35,673 bases of DNA from Chloroflexota bacterium (lineage in GTDB: Bacteria > Chloroflexota > Anaerolineae > Anaerolineales > Villigracilaceae), in NCBI GenBank assembly GCA_026390015.1, contig JAPLGS010000154.1, forward strand, positions 1 to 35,673, read 5' to 3'. Each line of letters begins with the position of its first letter. Position 1 is the first letter of the stretch. This document shows, in pieces, positions 9,430 to 17,897 of the stretch. The position numbers and the translations under genes are program-made. The notes beneath the pieces were generated by a model. It did no database searches, was not told where the DNA came from, and saw only the letters and a program-made list of their open reading frames with translations.

Positions 9430-9522
9430 TTCATCATTACGGCATTCCTTGATGCGATAAAGAATGTATCATCAGTTAATGATGTTTCCCTGTTCCAATT
9501 CTCCGGTAAGAATAACTGTTAA
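9430..9522 (+). pseudogene. Second 3' end of a DUF4956 gene (tail fragment)
   Basis: Thirty codons in one frame read FIITAFLDAIKNVSSVNDVS, then LFQFSGKNNC and TAA. They match the frame-corrected tail of the DUF4956 gene upstream (MLWDSIKGMPSVSDVSLIQFAG). No other part of the gene is present; an in-frame stop lies just upstream. It sits 15 bases before the intact DUF4832 gene, as expected if the ancestral order was DUF4956-DUF4832. Confidence 0.72.
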
Positions 9523-9537
9523 TTATTGTGATGCTTA

Positions 9538-11022
9538 ATGAGAGATTTTTATAATTATAAAAAAAGGAAGGCAAAGAGAGGAAAGAGATCAAGAATTCTT
9601 GCTCTCTTTGCTGTAATTATTTTATTTTTGTTTGTATTTATTGCCCGGTCGAATATTAGTCAATTAGTATTGGAGAGCCTCAAAACAGGAAGTTTGGGAA
9701 TAGTTAACGGGAAAGTGAAAGTGAAAAATCAGTTAATAAAATTTAACCCTATATCTGGACCCATCTTAAATCCCCTAATGGGTTTGTCTCCATGGGCTTC
9801 TGTAAAGGAGATTAAGCAGCCTCATACGCTTGTTTATGCTGATCTAACCTGGAGGGATTTCGAGCCTCAGGAAGGAGTGTTTGACTTTACTGCTTTCGAG
9901 AAAAAACAACAACTGGATCGGTGGCGTGGGGAGGGAAAAAGAGTTGTGTTTCGGTTTGTTGCTGATTTTCCAGGCAGGGATTCCCATATGGATATCCCTG
10001 ATTGGTTGTTCGAAAAAATAAATGGGGATGGTGATTCCTACGATAATGAATACGGAAAAGGGTTCAGTCCCAATTATTCAAATCCTTTATTTATAAAATA
10101 CCATCAATTGGCCTTAAAAGCATTGGGTGATAGATATGGTAAGGATGGATTTTTTGCATTTATCGAATTGGGGAGTTTAGGTCATTGGGGAGAATGGCAT
10201 GCATACGAAGATTTAAGGCAGTTACCCTCGGAAAATATTAGGGATATATATGTTCACGATTATATAAATGCATTTCCAGGCATACACCTCTTGATGAGAC
10301 GACCGTTTACCATAACTCGAGACCTGGGTTTGGGCTTATATAATGATATGACCGGCAGTGTGGAAGATACGAATACCTGGCTTGATTGGATCAGTAATGG
10401 CGGCGATTATTTACCTAATGAAAAAAATTCACTTGTGCCAATGCCAGATGGCTGGGAAAAGGCTCCTATTGGAGGGGAGCAGGCGCCTACCATGAGCTTT
10501 GAAGAGGTATATGGCACAAATCTGGAGACAACACTAATGTTGTTAATAGATTCGCACGCCACATTTATTGGCCCGGGGGGGCCTTATAAAGTCGAAACTA
10601 CCAGCCCCTTACAGGATGGAATTGATCAAGTACTTTCTACGATTGGATATAGATTGTATATTGAAAACGTAGAGATGCCGTTTGTTGTAATGTCTATGGA
10701 AGATATACATATCAGGTTTGTTTTTTCAAACGGCGGTATTGCTCCATTTTATTATGAATGGCCAACCAGTGTCTACATATTCAACGAAAATGGGGAGACC
10801 ATTGGTACCTATCCGTTGTCAATGGATATTAGAAAGGTACTTCCAGGGAAACTATATGAATTCCCTTTTACTATGTCTGTGGGGACCCTGGAGAACGGGA
10901 AATATTTTGTAGGCTTTGCGATTATTGATCCTCTCACCGGTCGTCCAGGCGTTAAATTAGCTAATGAAAATATTCGTGATGATTTAATTCAGGAAATTGG
11001 GTCATTCGAAGTAAAGCGGTAG
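9538..11022 (+). CDS. Membrane-anchored DUF4832 protein (glycosidase-like TIM-barrel)
   Basis: Protein of 494 residues: a basic N-terminus (KKRKAKRGKRSR), one anchor at about 24-42 (ILALFAVIILFLFVFIAR), then an extracytoplasmic domain resembling GH42/GH10-like TIM-barrels with a C-terminal DUF4832 beta domain. Visible pattern: ILNPLMGLSPW, YADLTWRDFEPQEGVFDF, VFRFVADFPG, DIPDWLF, FIELGSLGHWGEWHAYED (a conserved Glu in each of ELG and GEWH), then the immunoglobulin-like end from about 375 (IHIRFVFSNGGIAPFYYEWP). A role in cleaving or binding an exopolysaccharide is inferred from fold and neighbours, not shown. No clear ribosome site precedes the ATG. A 5' fragment of a close paralogue lies upstream at 7801-8224. 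Confidence 0.82.
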   Translation: MRDFYNYKKRKAKRGKRSRILALFAVIILFLFVFIARSNISQLVLESLKTGSLGIVNGKVKVKNQLIKFNPISGPILNPLMGLSPWASVKEIKQPHTLVYADLTWRDFEPQEGVFDFTAFEKKQQLDRWRGEGKRVVFRFVADFPGRDSHMDIPDWLFEKINGDGDSYDNEYGKGFSPNYSNPLFIKYHQLALKALGDRYGKDGFFAFIELGSLGHWGEWHAYEDLRQLPSENIRDIYVHDYINAFPGIHLLMRRPFTITRDLGLGLYNDMTGSVEDTNTWLDWISNGGDYLPNEKNSLVPMPDGWEKAPIGGEQAPTMSFEEVYGTNLETTLMLLIDSHATFIGPGGPYKVETTSPLQDGIDQVLSTIGYRLYIENVEMPFVVMSMEDIHIRFVFSNGGIAPFYYEWPTSVYIFNENGETIGTYPLSMDIRKVLPGKLYEFPFTMSVGTLENGKYFVGFAIIDPLTGRPGVKLANENIRDDLIQEIGSFEVKR

Positions 11023-11066
11023 CCCTGTCTTATAATTATTAAGAACCACAGTAAATCAAAAAACCA

Positions 11067-11095
11067 TTGACTCCCTGACAACTTGGGTGTATTCT
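11067..11095 (+). promoter_or_regulatory. Sigma-70-type promoter of the beta-oxidation operon
   Basis: TTGACT at 11067-11072 and TATTCT at 11090-11095 with a 17-base spacer, 32 bases before the tetR ATG. This is the best -35/-10 pair seen in the window. Confidence 0.7.
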
Positions 11096-11099
11096 ACCC

Positions 11100-11117
11100 C
11101 TACCAACCGTTCGGTAG
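11100..11117. promoter_or_regulatory. Putative TetR operator over the transcription start
   Basis: Imperfect palindrome CTACCAACCGTTCGGTAG (14 of 18 positions symmetric by hand count), directly after the -10 and ending 9 bases before the tetR start. The ACC-n-ACCG/CGGT-type half-sites are typical of TetR-family operators. Its position predicts autorepression and control of the whole fad operon. Confidence 0.6.
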
Positions 11118-11126
11118 GGAGAACCT

Positions 11127-11687
11127 ATGACCAGAGAAGACATTCTTGATGCAGCCGCGCAAGTGATACGCCAAAAGGGATTCCATGGCGCGTCCATGTC
11201 TGACATCGCTGAAGCAGTCAATTTGCAAAAAGCCAGCCTGTATCACCACGTGTCATCCAAGCAGGAGATCTTGCTTGCTCTTCTTGAGCGTGCGCTGGGG
11301 ATGCTCACCGAGCATATTGCAGGGATTGCCAGCCAGAGCATTCCCGCAGATGAAAAACTCAGGCAAATGATCCGCGCCTATTTATCCGCGCTCGCTGAAA
11401 ACTCCGACCTTTCTTCCGTACTTTTGTTTGAACATCGCTCGCTGGATAAAAAATCTCATGCCCGCCATATTCCTCAACGTGATAATTTTGAGGCAATTTG
11501 GCGGGCTGTTGTTAATGAGGGCATTCGCGCGAAAATATTCGACTGTCCCGATGCCGGCATGGCGATTCGGGCCTTGATGGGCATCATGAATTGGACGCTG
11601 ACCTGGTACAGTCCCGAAGGAGGAAAGTCTATTGAGAAGATCGCGGATGGATATGCAGATCTATTTTTTCATGGATTATTGAAATAA
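11127..11687 (+). CDS. TetR-family transcriptional regulator of fatty-acid degradation
   Basis: A 186-residue TetR-type repressor. Residues 1-50 form the DNA-binding domain (TREDILDAAAQVIRQKGFHG, then SMSDIAEAVNLQKASLYHHV as the helix-turn-helix and SSKQEIL). The C-terminal ligand domain is divergent and helical, as usual. It is the first gene after a promoter/operator pair and lies 52 bases before two acyl-CoA dehydrogenases, a fadN-like gene and fadA. A FadR/PsrA-like sensor of acyl-CoA is therefore the simplest reading; the ligand is inferred from context only. Confidence 0.85.
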   Translation: MTREDILDAAAQVIRQKGFHGASMSDIAEAVNLQKASLYHHVSSKQEILLALLERALGMLTEHIAGIASQSIPADEKLRQMIRAYLSALAENSDLSSVLLFEHRSLDKKSHARHIPQRDNFEAIWRAVVNEGIRAKIFDCPDAGMAIRALMGIMNWTLTWYSPEGGKSIEKIADGYADLFFHGLLK

Positions 11688-11739
11688 CATTTGGTGGTTG
11701 CCACCATTGCAATAATGAAACCAAAAGGAGAGAAAACAA

Positions 11740-12837
11740 ATGTATTCGTTCGAACCAAATGAGGAGCAACAAATGTTGGTGGATGCGGTGGGCAAATATG
11801 CCGCAAATGATCTGCATCCTGCTGCGCATGAAGCAGAGGAGTCGCGTGAATTGCCGAAGAAACTCATCAGCAAAGGGTGGGAACTCGGCTTGCTGCAAGC
11901 GTCTGTCCCCGAATCTTTTGGCGGCTTCGGGGATCGCTCTGCGGTCACAAGTGCATTGGCTGTTGAAGAAATGGCTAGTGGCGATCTCGCGGGCGCACTG
12001 GCTGTGATGACGCCTTCGCTCTTTGCAACCCCGATATTGCTTGTGGGCAGTGAAGAACAGAAAAAGGAATATCTGCCAAAAATTATCGAAGGCGAATGGC
12101 GTCCGTATACAGCCGCGCTCATCGAATATTCTTTCGACTTTGATGCAAATGACCTTCGCACAACCGCAAAATTATCGGGGAGTGATTATGTTCTGAACGG
12201 CGAAAAAGCGTTTGTGCCGTTCGCAAAAGATTCAGAAGCGCTGATCGTTTATGCCAATCTCGACGATCAGACACAGGGGTTCATCGTTCCAAAAAATACA
12301 GCAGGATTATCAATTGCAGATGAGCGTGAAAAATTGATGGGCATCAACGCCCTCCCGCTCTATCGTGTGAAACTGGATAACGTAACCGTCCCTGCCGCAA
12401 ATAGACTCGGCGGCGCAGCGGGGCATAGCTTTGAGTTGATCCTGGCTTCGATGCAAATCGCATCCGCTTCAGCCGCGGTGGGTGTATCCAAGGCCTCTTT
12501 GGAATACTCAATGAATTACGCCAAGGAACGTGAAGCGTTCGGCGTAAAGATCGCGCAGAAGCAGGCCATCGCTTTTATGCTGGCTGAAATGGCGACAGAG
12601 ATCGAAGCCATGCGTTTGCTGGTCTGGGAAGCCGCGTGGATGCTCGATAACGGCAAGGAAGAAGCTGTCAAGCAAGCCTATCTCGCCGTCACAGGCGCAG
12701 CGGATATGGCCATGATGGTCACCGATCGCGGCGTGCAGATCCTCGGCGGACATGGCTACATCCGTGAACATCCCGTTGAAATGTATATGCGGAACGGCCG
12801 CGGTTTTGCGATGTTGACTGGTCTGGCGATCGTATAA
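11740..12837 (+). CDS. Acyl-CoA dehydrogenase-like protein lacking the usual catalytic Glu
   Basis: A 365-residue acyl-CoA dehydrogenase fold protein: N-terminal helices (EQQMLVDAVGKYAANDLHP), a middle beta domain (YVLNGEKAFVPFA, GFIVPKNTAGL) and the FAD-binding C-terminal helices (MNYAKEREAFG, QILGGHGYIREHPVEMYMRN). AAGGAG lies about 10 bases before the ATG. The chain ends with GRGFAMLTGLAIV; the conserved (I)YEGT segment carrying the catalytic glutamate is absent, and the alternative glutamate of the isovaleryl/long-chain type is not visible either. The middle-domain T-E-x-x-x-GSD signature is replaced by LIEYSFDFDAND. The next gene 14 bases away has both motifs, so this may be the non-catalytic half of a heteromeric enzyme. 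Confidence 0.87.
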   Translation: MYSFEPNEEQQMLVDAVGKYAANDLHPAAHEAEESRELPKKLISKGWELGLLQASVPESFGGFGDRSAVTSALAVEEMASGDLAGALAVMTPSLFATPILLVGSEEQKKEYLPKIIEGEWRPYTAALIEYSFDFDANDLRTTAKLSGSDYVLNGEKAFVPFAKDSEALIVYANLDDQTQGFIVPKNTAGLSIADEREKLMGINALPLYRVKLDNVTVPAANRLGGAAGHSFELILASMQIASASAAVGVSKASLEYSMNYAKEREAFGVKIAQKQAIAFMLAEMATEIEAMRLLVWEAAWMLDNGKEEAVKQAYLAVTGAADMAMMVTDRGVQILGGHGYIREHPVEMYMRNGRGFAMLTGLAIV

Positions 12838-12851
12838 AGGAAGAGGCTGAC

Positions 12852-14111
12852 ATGACTATCGAATTTGAAACACCCAAACCAATTGCCCAAATGCAAACGA
12901 TGTTGCAGAGTGTTGCGGAAAACATGATGCGCTCTGTATCGCGCGAGTTTGATGAAAACGAACATGCCATTCCCTGGGACTACGTTGAGTTTATGCACAC
13001 TGCCATGAAAGCTGCTGGCCTAGGAGGAGGATTAACTCCAGGAGATGATAAACCAAAAGAAGGTGCTGAAAAACGTCCACCGATCGGGTATCAACGGTTG
13101 GCGGCACAGATCGAGATGCTCTCGTGGGGTGACGTTGGTTTCTACCTCATCACTCCTGGCGGCGGACTAGGCGCGGCGGCAGTGCAGGCGGCCGGTTCCC
13201 CCGAACAGCGCATAAAATTTTTGGCACGGTTTAATGAAGATAAACCTACTTATGCCGCAATGTGTATGACCGAAGCAGGCGCAGGCTCAGACACGTCTGC
13301 GATTCGTACTCGCGCTTTATTAGATGAAGTCGCACAGGAGTGGGTCATCAACGGTGAGAAGATCTTTGTCACTGGCGGTGACAAGTCATTTACCGAATAC
13401 GAGAAACTCGGTAAAGGCTTTATCGTCGTCTGGGCTTCCATTGACCCGATGGCTGGCCGCGCAGGGATGCGCGCTTTCGTGGTCGAGTCTGGAACCAAAG
13501 GTGTGAGTATCGTCAAGTTGGAACATAAACTTGGCATCCGCGCCAGTGATACGGCTGTCATCTCTCTGGTGGATGCGCGCGTGCCATACGATAATGTTCT
13601 TGGCAGCGCCACAGTGGAGAAGACCACGACGGGCTTCAAAGGCGCGATGGCTACCTTCGACGCGACTCGGCCACTCGTAGCGGCATCAGGCCTCGGTGTG
13701 GCAAGAGCGGGTCTTGAATTCCTCAAAGAAAAATTGACCGAGAATGGAGTTACGATACGCTATGGACTGCCGCGTAATAAGCTGACTTCCATCGAACGTG
13801 ATGTGATCGACATGGAAATCCAATTGCGCTCGGCCTGGTTGTTGGTGCTCAAGGCGGTCTGGATGGCGGATAATAAAAAATCGAATGCTTTGGAGTCGTC
13901 CATGAGTAAAGTGCGTGCGGGTGATGTGACTTCGAAGATCACGCAGAAGGCTGTTGAGATCATGGGGCCTCTCGGCTATAGCCGAGAATTCCTGCTTGAG
14001 AAATGGTTCCGCGATGCGAAGATCACCGACATTTACGAAGGCACAGGCCAGATCAACCGGCTCGTGGTGGCAAGACAGATCTTGGGTTATAGCGGAAAGG
14101 AATTACGATAG
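12852..14111 (+). CDS. Acyl-CoA dehydrogenase (catalytic Glu present)
   Basis: A 419-residue acyl-CoA dehydrogenase that oxidises acyl-CoA to trans-2-enoyl-CoA with FAD. Signature one CMTEAGAGSDTSAIRT is near residue 137, WVINGEKIFVTGG near 164, and the C-terminal signature ITDIYEGTGQINR carries the catalytic base at about E396. An extra loop (TPGDDKPKEGAEKRPPIGYQ, near 62) lies in the N-terminal helical domain. AGGAAGAG precedes the ATG. It sits in the operon between its partner dehydrogenase and the hydroxyacyl-CoA dehydrogenase gene. Chain-length preference cannot be read from sequence. Confidence 0.9.
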   Translation: MTIEFETPKPIAQMQTMLQSVAENMMRSVSREFDENEHAIPWDYVEFMHTAMKAAGLGGGLTPGDDKPKEGAEKRPPIGYQRLAAQIEMLSWGDVGFYLITPGGGLGAAAVQAAGSPEQRIKFLARFNEDKPTYAAMCMTEAGAGSDTSAIRTRALLDEVAQEWVINGEKIFVTGGDKSFTEYEKLGKGFIVVWASIDPMAGRAGMRAFVVESGTKGVSIVKLEHKLGIRASDTAVISLVDARVPYDNVLGSATVEKTTTGFKGAMATFDATRPLVAASGLGVARAGLEFLKEKLTENGVTIRYGLPRNKLTSIERDVIDMEIQLRSAWLLVLKAVWMADNKKSNALESSMSKVRAGDVTSKITQKAVEIMGPLGYSREFLLEKWFRDAKITDIYEGTGQINRLVVARQILGYSGKELR

Positions 14112-14115
14112 CGTC

Positions 14116-14234
14116 CTGGTGGTTGAGTAGGGCGAGTGTTCTTCTCGCCCGTATCGAAACCACGAATGATGAATATTTTGGAATAGCTGGTTTCGATACG
14201 TTCCTCGCCATCGCTCGGAACTACCAACCAGCAG
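14116..14234. repeat. Palindromic repeat element inside the fad operon
   Basis: The 137-base spacer between the second dehydrogenase and the fadN-like gene is almost filled by inverted sequence: GGTTGAGTAGGGCGAG with CTCGCCCGTATCGAAACCAC, then CTGGTTTCGATACG with CGGAACTACCAACCAGC. This is the dispersed 'ggtttcgatacg...ctactcaacc' repeat type; a partial relative lies at 28650-28710. It may form an RNA stem within the operon transcript. Confidence 0.75.
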
Positions 14235-14248
14235 AATAAGGAGTAAAA

Positions 14249-16569
14249 ATGAACTATCACATACACAAAGCTGTTGTTATCGGTTCCGGCACCATGGGCG
14301 CGGCCTTGGCTGCGCATCTTGCTAATGCAGGCGTGCCTGTCACATTGCTGGATATTGTCCCGAATGGCGCGCCACAAGGGGATAAAGCGGCGCGCAATAA
14401 GATCGTCAACGAAGGCTGGGATCGCTGTATCAAAGCCAAGCCTGCGAATTTGATGTCGTCTGATTTAAAAACATTTGTCACACTTGGAAATCTCGAAGAT
14501 GATTTCGGTGTCATCGCCGAAGCCGACTGGGTCATTGAAGCCATCGTTGAAAACTTGAAGATCAAAGCAGATCTGATGACTCGCATCGATGTCATTCGAA
14601 AACCGAATGCCATCGTTTCAACGAACACTTCAGGAATTCCAGTTAAAGATATAGCCGAAGGCCGCTCGAAGGAATTCAAGAAACATTTCATCGGTACACA
14701 TTTTTTTAATCCGCCGCGCTACATGAAACTGCTTGAGATCATCCCGACCGCCGACACGTCCAAGGATGTGGTTGAGTTCATCAGTCACTTTGGCGAAGTT
14801 CGTTTGGGCAAGGGCATCGTGCTTTGCAAGGATACGCCCAACTTCATCGGCAACCGCATGGCCCAACCTTCAGGCTGATAGATCTGGTCGGCGTGGATGT
14901 GTGGGATCATGTCGGGCGTAATCTTGCGCCGTTGATCCCGTATGATAAATTGGGTCAGAAATATTTGAGCGCTGAAAAACCTGCGAAATTAATTTCGACA
15001 TTGCTCGAGCGCAAATGGCTTGGCAACAAAACCAAAGTCGGCTTCTACAAGGAAGTCCGCGCTGAAGATGGCAGGAAGGAATTTTATTCGCTCGACCTGA
15101 ACACACTGGAACATGTCCCCGCGGGCAAGCCGCGTTTTGACTCTGTCAAGGCCGCCAAAGATATCGAAGGCTTGGGCGACAGACTCAAGGTCATGTTGGA
15201 AGCGCCTTCGACTGACAAAGCGGCGAAACTTGTTCAGGCGTTGACCTATCAAGCATTTCAGTACGCTTCAACCATCATCCCCGAAGTCGCTGACTCTGCC
15301 AAACCGATCGACGACGCAACTCGCTGGGGTTTCATGCACGAAGCAGGTCCATTTGAAACCTGGGATATGCTCGGCGTGAAGGACACTGTCGAGCGCATGA
15401 AGGCGGCGGGATATGCGCCAGCCAAGTGGGTCGATGCGATGTTGGAGAACGGGTTTGAGTCGTTCTATCAATACAATCGAAACAGTCCTGCGGATCAGGG
15501 CGGCGATAAGATTGGCGTGTATGATGTTGCGAAGCAAAAATATGTGGAAACCAAGCACGCCGCAGGTATGGTGATGCTGCGCGAGCTGAAAAGCACAAAG
15601 AAAATTATTTCTGAAAACGCTGGCGCGTCTTTGTATGATATAGGCGATGGCGTCGCGCTGGTGGAATTCCATACCAAGATGAACGCGCTCGATGATGATA
15701 TTTTTAACATCACTTCGGAAGCGCTTGACCGCGTTGAAAAAGATTTTGATGGTTTGGTGATCGGTAACGAAGGTGAACATTTTAGCGCGGGTGCAAATTT
15801 ATTCATGGTGGTGGTCGCCGCTCAACAAGGCATGTGGGATACGCTTGATGGCGCGATCCGCAAACTGCAAAACATGAACATGCGCATGCGTTACTTCCCC
15901 AAGCCCGTAGTGGTTGCTCCCGCTGGACTCGCGCTCGGCGGCGGTTGTGAAGTGACCATGCACGCTTCCCGTGTTGTTGCGGCTTCAGAAACTTATATCG
16001 GTTTGGTTGAACTCGGCGCGGGAGTCATCCCTGCGGGCGCGGGTACCAAAGAATTTATGCGTCGCATCGTCAACCCTGCCATGCGAACTGATAATGCCGA
16101 AGTATTCCCGTATCTGCAACGCGCCTTTCTTCAGATCGGCCAGGCGAAAGTTGCTACATCCGCTGAGGAAGCGCGCGGCATGGGGATTTTGAATCCGCAG
16201 GACCGTATTGTGCTCAACCGCGATCACTTGCTGACCGAAGCCAAGCGCGAAGCGGTGAGCATGGCCGCCGCTGGTTATCGTCCGCCTGCGCCTGAACTCA
16301 TCTACGCCGCAGGGCGCGATATGTATGGCGCGATGAAGATCGGCGCATGGTCGTTCAAGGAAGGCAAATACATCACCGATTACGATTCTCATATTGCCAC
16401 GAAACTCGCTTTTGTGATGGCAGGCGGTGAACTCTCGAAGGCGCAATGGGTCAGCGAGCAATACATCCTTGATCTTGAGCGCGAAGCTTTCCTGTCGCTT
16501 TGCGGCGAAGAAAAGACGCAGGCCAGAATGTGGTCATTGTTGCAGACGGGCAAACCTTTAAGGAACTAG
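14249..16569 (+). pseudogene. fadN: FadN-like 3-hydroxyacyl-CoA dehydrogenase/enoyl-CoA hydratase, broken by deletion-frameshift
   Basis: Two adjacent frames together make a FadN-type bifunctional enzyme (dehydrogenase first, hydratase last, as in Bacillus fadNAE). Frame 1 (14249-14878) has the NAD-binding start [20 protein letters not shown] and runs to [13 protein letters not shown]. Frame 2 continues from about 14863 with [18 protein letters not shown], through the 3HCDH C-terminal domain to a crotonase domain (HFSAGANLFM, PAGLALGGGCEVTMHA, ETYIGLVELGAGVIPAG). In relatives about 36 residues (roughly GTYGLL... to ...RPKSA) lie between NR(I/M) and TFR; here they are missing and the frame changes at 14860-14866. 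AAGGAG precedes the ATG. Either a real deletion killed the fusion or the assembly lost about 100 bases. The two parts could still be made separately, but the cut lies in a conserved core. Confidence 0.88.
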
Positions 16570-16580
16570 GAATTGTCTCT

Positions 16581-16628
16581 TGTCTACTTGTTTACGTGTG
16601 TATTTATATACATGTAACCAAGTAGACA
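16581..16628. repeat. Long hairpin between fadN and fadA
   Basis: TGTCTACTTGTTTACGTG and CATGTAACCAAGTAGACA are inverted copies (16 of 18 pair, one of the two exceptions a G-T wobble) around a 12-base AT-rich loop. It lies 20 bases before the fadA ribosome site (AAAGGAG). It has no U-tract, so it may be a processing or stability stem, or another dispersed palindrome. Confidence 0.65.
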
Positions 16629-16649
16629 GGTATACAAAGGAGATAAACC

Positions 16650-17831
16650 ATGAAAGATGCAGTTATTGTTTCCGCAGTACGAACACCCATAGGAAAAGCC
16701 AAACGCGGCGGACTTGCCTCGGTCCGCCCCGACGAAATGGCGGCCACCGCCATCCAGGAATTACTCAAGCGGACGCCGAATCTTGACCCCGCTGAAATTG
16801 AAGATGTGGTCTTCGGCTGTGCCTTCCCTGAAGGTGAGCAGGGACTGAACGTTGCGCGCATGATCGCATTACGTGCGGGTTTGCCTGAGACCGTTCCCGC
16901 AGAGACCATTAACAGGTATTGCTCATCTGGCATCCAGTCAATTGCGCATGTGGCTCACGCGATCAAGTCAGGCGATATCGAAATTGGGATCGCGGGCGGC
17001 GTCGAATCCATGAGCATGGTGCCGATGATGGGCTATAAGTTTTCGCCCAATCCACATTTTGCGCAGGATCTGCCGCATTACTACACCAACATGGGACTCA
17101 CAGCTGAGAACGTTTCAGTCAAATACGGGATCAGCCGCGAAGACCAGGATATCTTTTCGTTCAAAAGTCATCAGAAAGCCGCCAGGGCTGTCACATCTGG
17201 TCTCTTTGACCCTGAACTGGTTTCGATCGATGTGGAATTGACCGAGCTTGACGCCAATGAAAAGATGGTGAAGAGAAACTTTGCAGTTAAGCGTGATGAA
17301 GGTCCGCGTGCAGATACGACGGTGGAGGCGCTTGCCAAGTTGAAGCCCGCTTTCAAAGAAGGCGGAACAGTCACGGCCGGCAACTCATCCCAAATGTCGG
17401 ATGGCGCTTCGGTTCTGATGGTCATGTCGGCAGAGCGCGCTGCACAGTTGGGACTCATCCCTCTCGCCAGATTTGTCTCCTTCGCCGTTGGCGGAGTCCC
17501 GCCAGAGTTGATGGGAGTCGGTCCGATCGCTGCCATTCCCAAAGCTTTGAAAATCGCAGGATTATCCCTAAACGATATTGACCTGATAGAATTGAATGAA
17601 GCCTTCGCCGCCCAGGGACTGGCTGTCATGCGCACGCTGGGAATGGATGAAGAAAAAGTTAATGTCAATGGCGGCGCGATCGCCTTGGGCCATCCGCTTG
17701 GATGTACGGGCTCAAAATTGACCACGCAACTAATCTATGAAATGGGCCGCCGCAAATCCAAATATGGAATGGTCACAATGTGCATCGGCGGCGGAATGGG
17801 CGCGACCGCGATCTTTGAAAATTTGCAATAA
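16650..17831 (+). CDS. fadA: Acetyl-CoA acyltransferase (3-ketoacyl-CoA thiolase)
   Basis: A 393-residue thiolase that cleaves 3-ketoacyl-CoA with CoA, the last step of beta-oxidation. The acyl-accepting cysteine is C91 in INRYCSSGIQS; the other active-site motifs are NEAFAAQ, GGAIALGHPLGCTGS (His) and MCIGGGMGA (second Cys). Start motif VIVSAVRTPIGKAKRGG is typical. AAAGGAG lies 8 bases before the ATG. Full length for the family. It follows the broken fadN-like gene and precedes the SCP2 gene, the same order of functions as fadNAE-type operons. Confidence 0.94.
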   Translation: MKDAVIVSAVRTPIGKAKRGGLASVRPDEMAATAIQELLKRTPNLDPAEIEDVVFGCAFPEGEQGLNVARMIALRAGLPETVPAETINRYCSSGIQSIAHVAHAIKSGDIEIGIAGGVESMSMVPMMGYKFSPNPHFAQDLPHYYTNMGLTAENVSVKYGISREDQDIFSFKSHQKAARAVTSGLFDPELVSIDVELTELDANEKMVKRNFAVKRDEGPRADTTVEALAKLKPAFKEGGTVTAGNSSQMSDGASVLMVMSAERAAQLGLIPLARFVSFAVGGVPPELMGVGPIAAIPKALKIAGLSLNDIDLIELNEAFAAQGLAVMRTLGMDEEKVNVNGGAIALGHPLGCTGSKLTTQLIYEMGRRKSKYGMVTMCIGGGMGATAIFENLQ

Positions 17832-17837
17832 AAAGAA

Positions 17838-17870
17838 AGACCTGACAGGTTTTCAAAACCTTTCAGGTCT
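17838..17870. repeat. Palindrome between fadA and the SCP2 gene
   Basis: AGACCTGACAGGTTTTC is followed by its near-inverse AAAACCTTTCAGGTCT. The 'gacctgacaggtttt' palindrome is a widespread dispersed type. Without a T-run on the + strand it is unlikely to end transcription before the SCP2 gene. Confidence 0.65.
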
Positions 17871-17897
17871 AAATAAAAAATAAAAGGAAACCAAATC

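Noticed and set aside
15268-16461. Long leftward frames opposite the fadN-like gene
   Set aside because: They are shadows of strong codon bias; no ribosome sites or family motifs.
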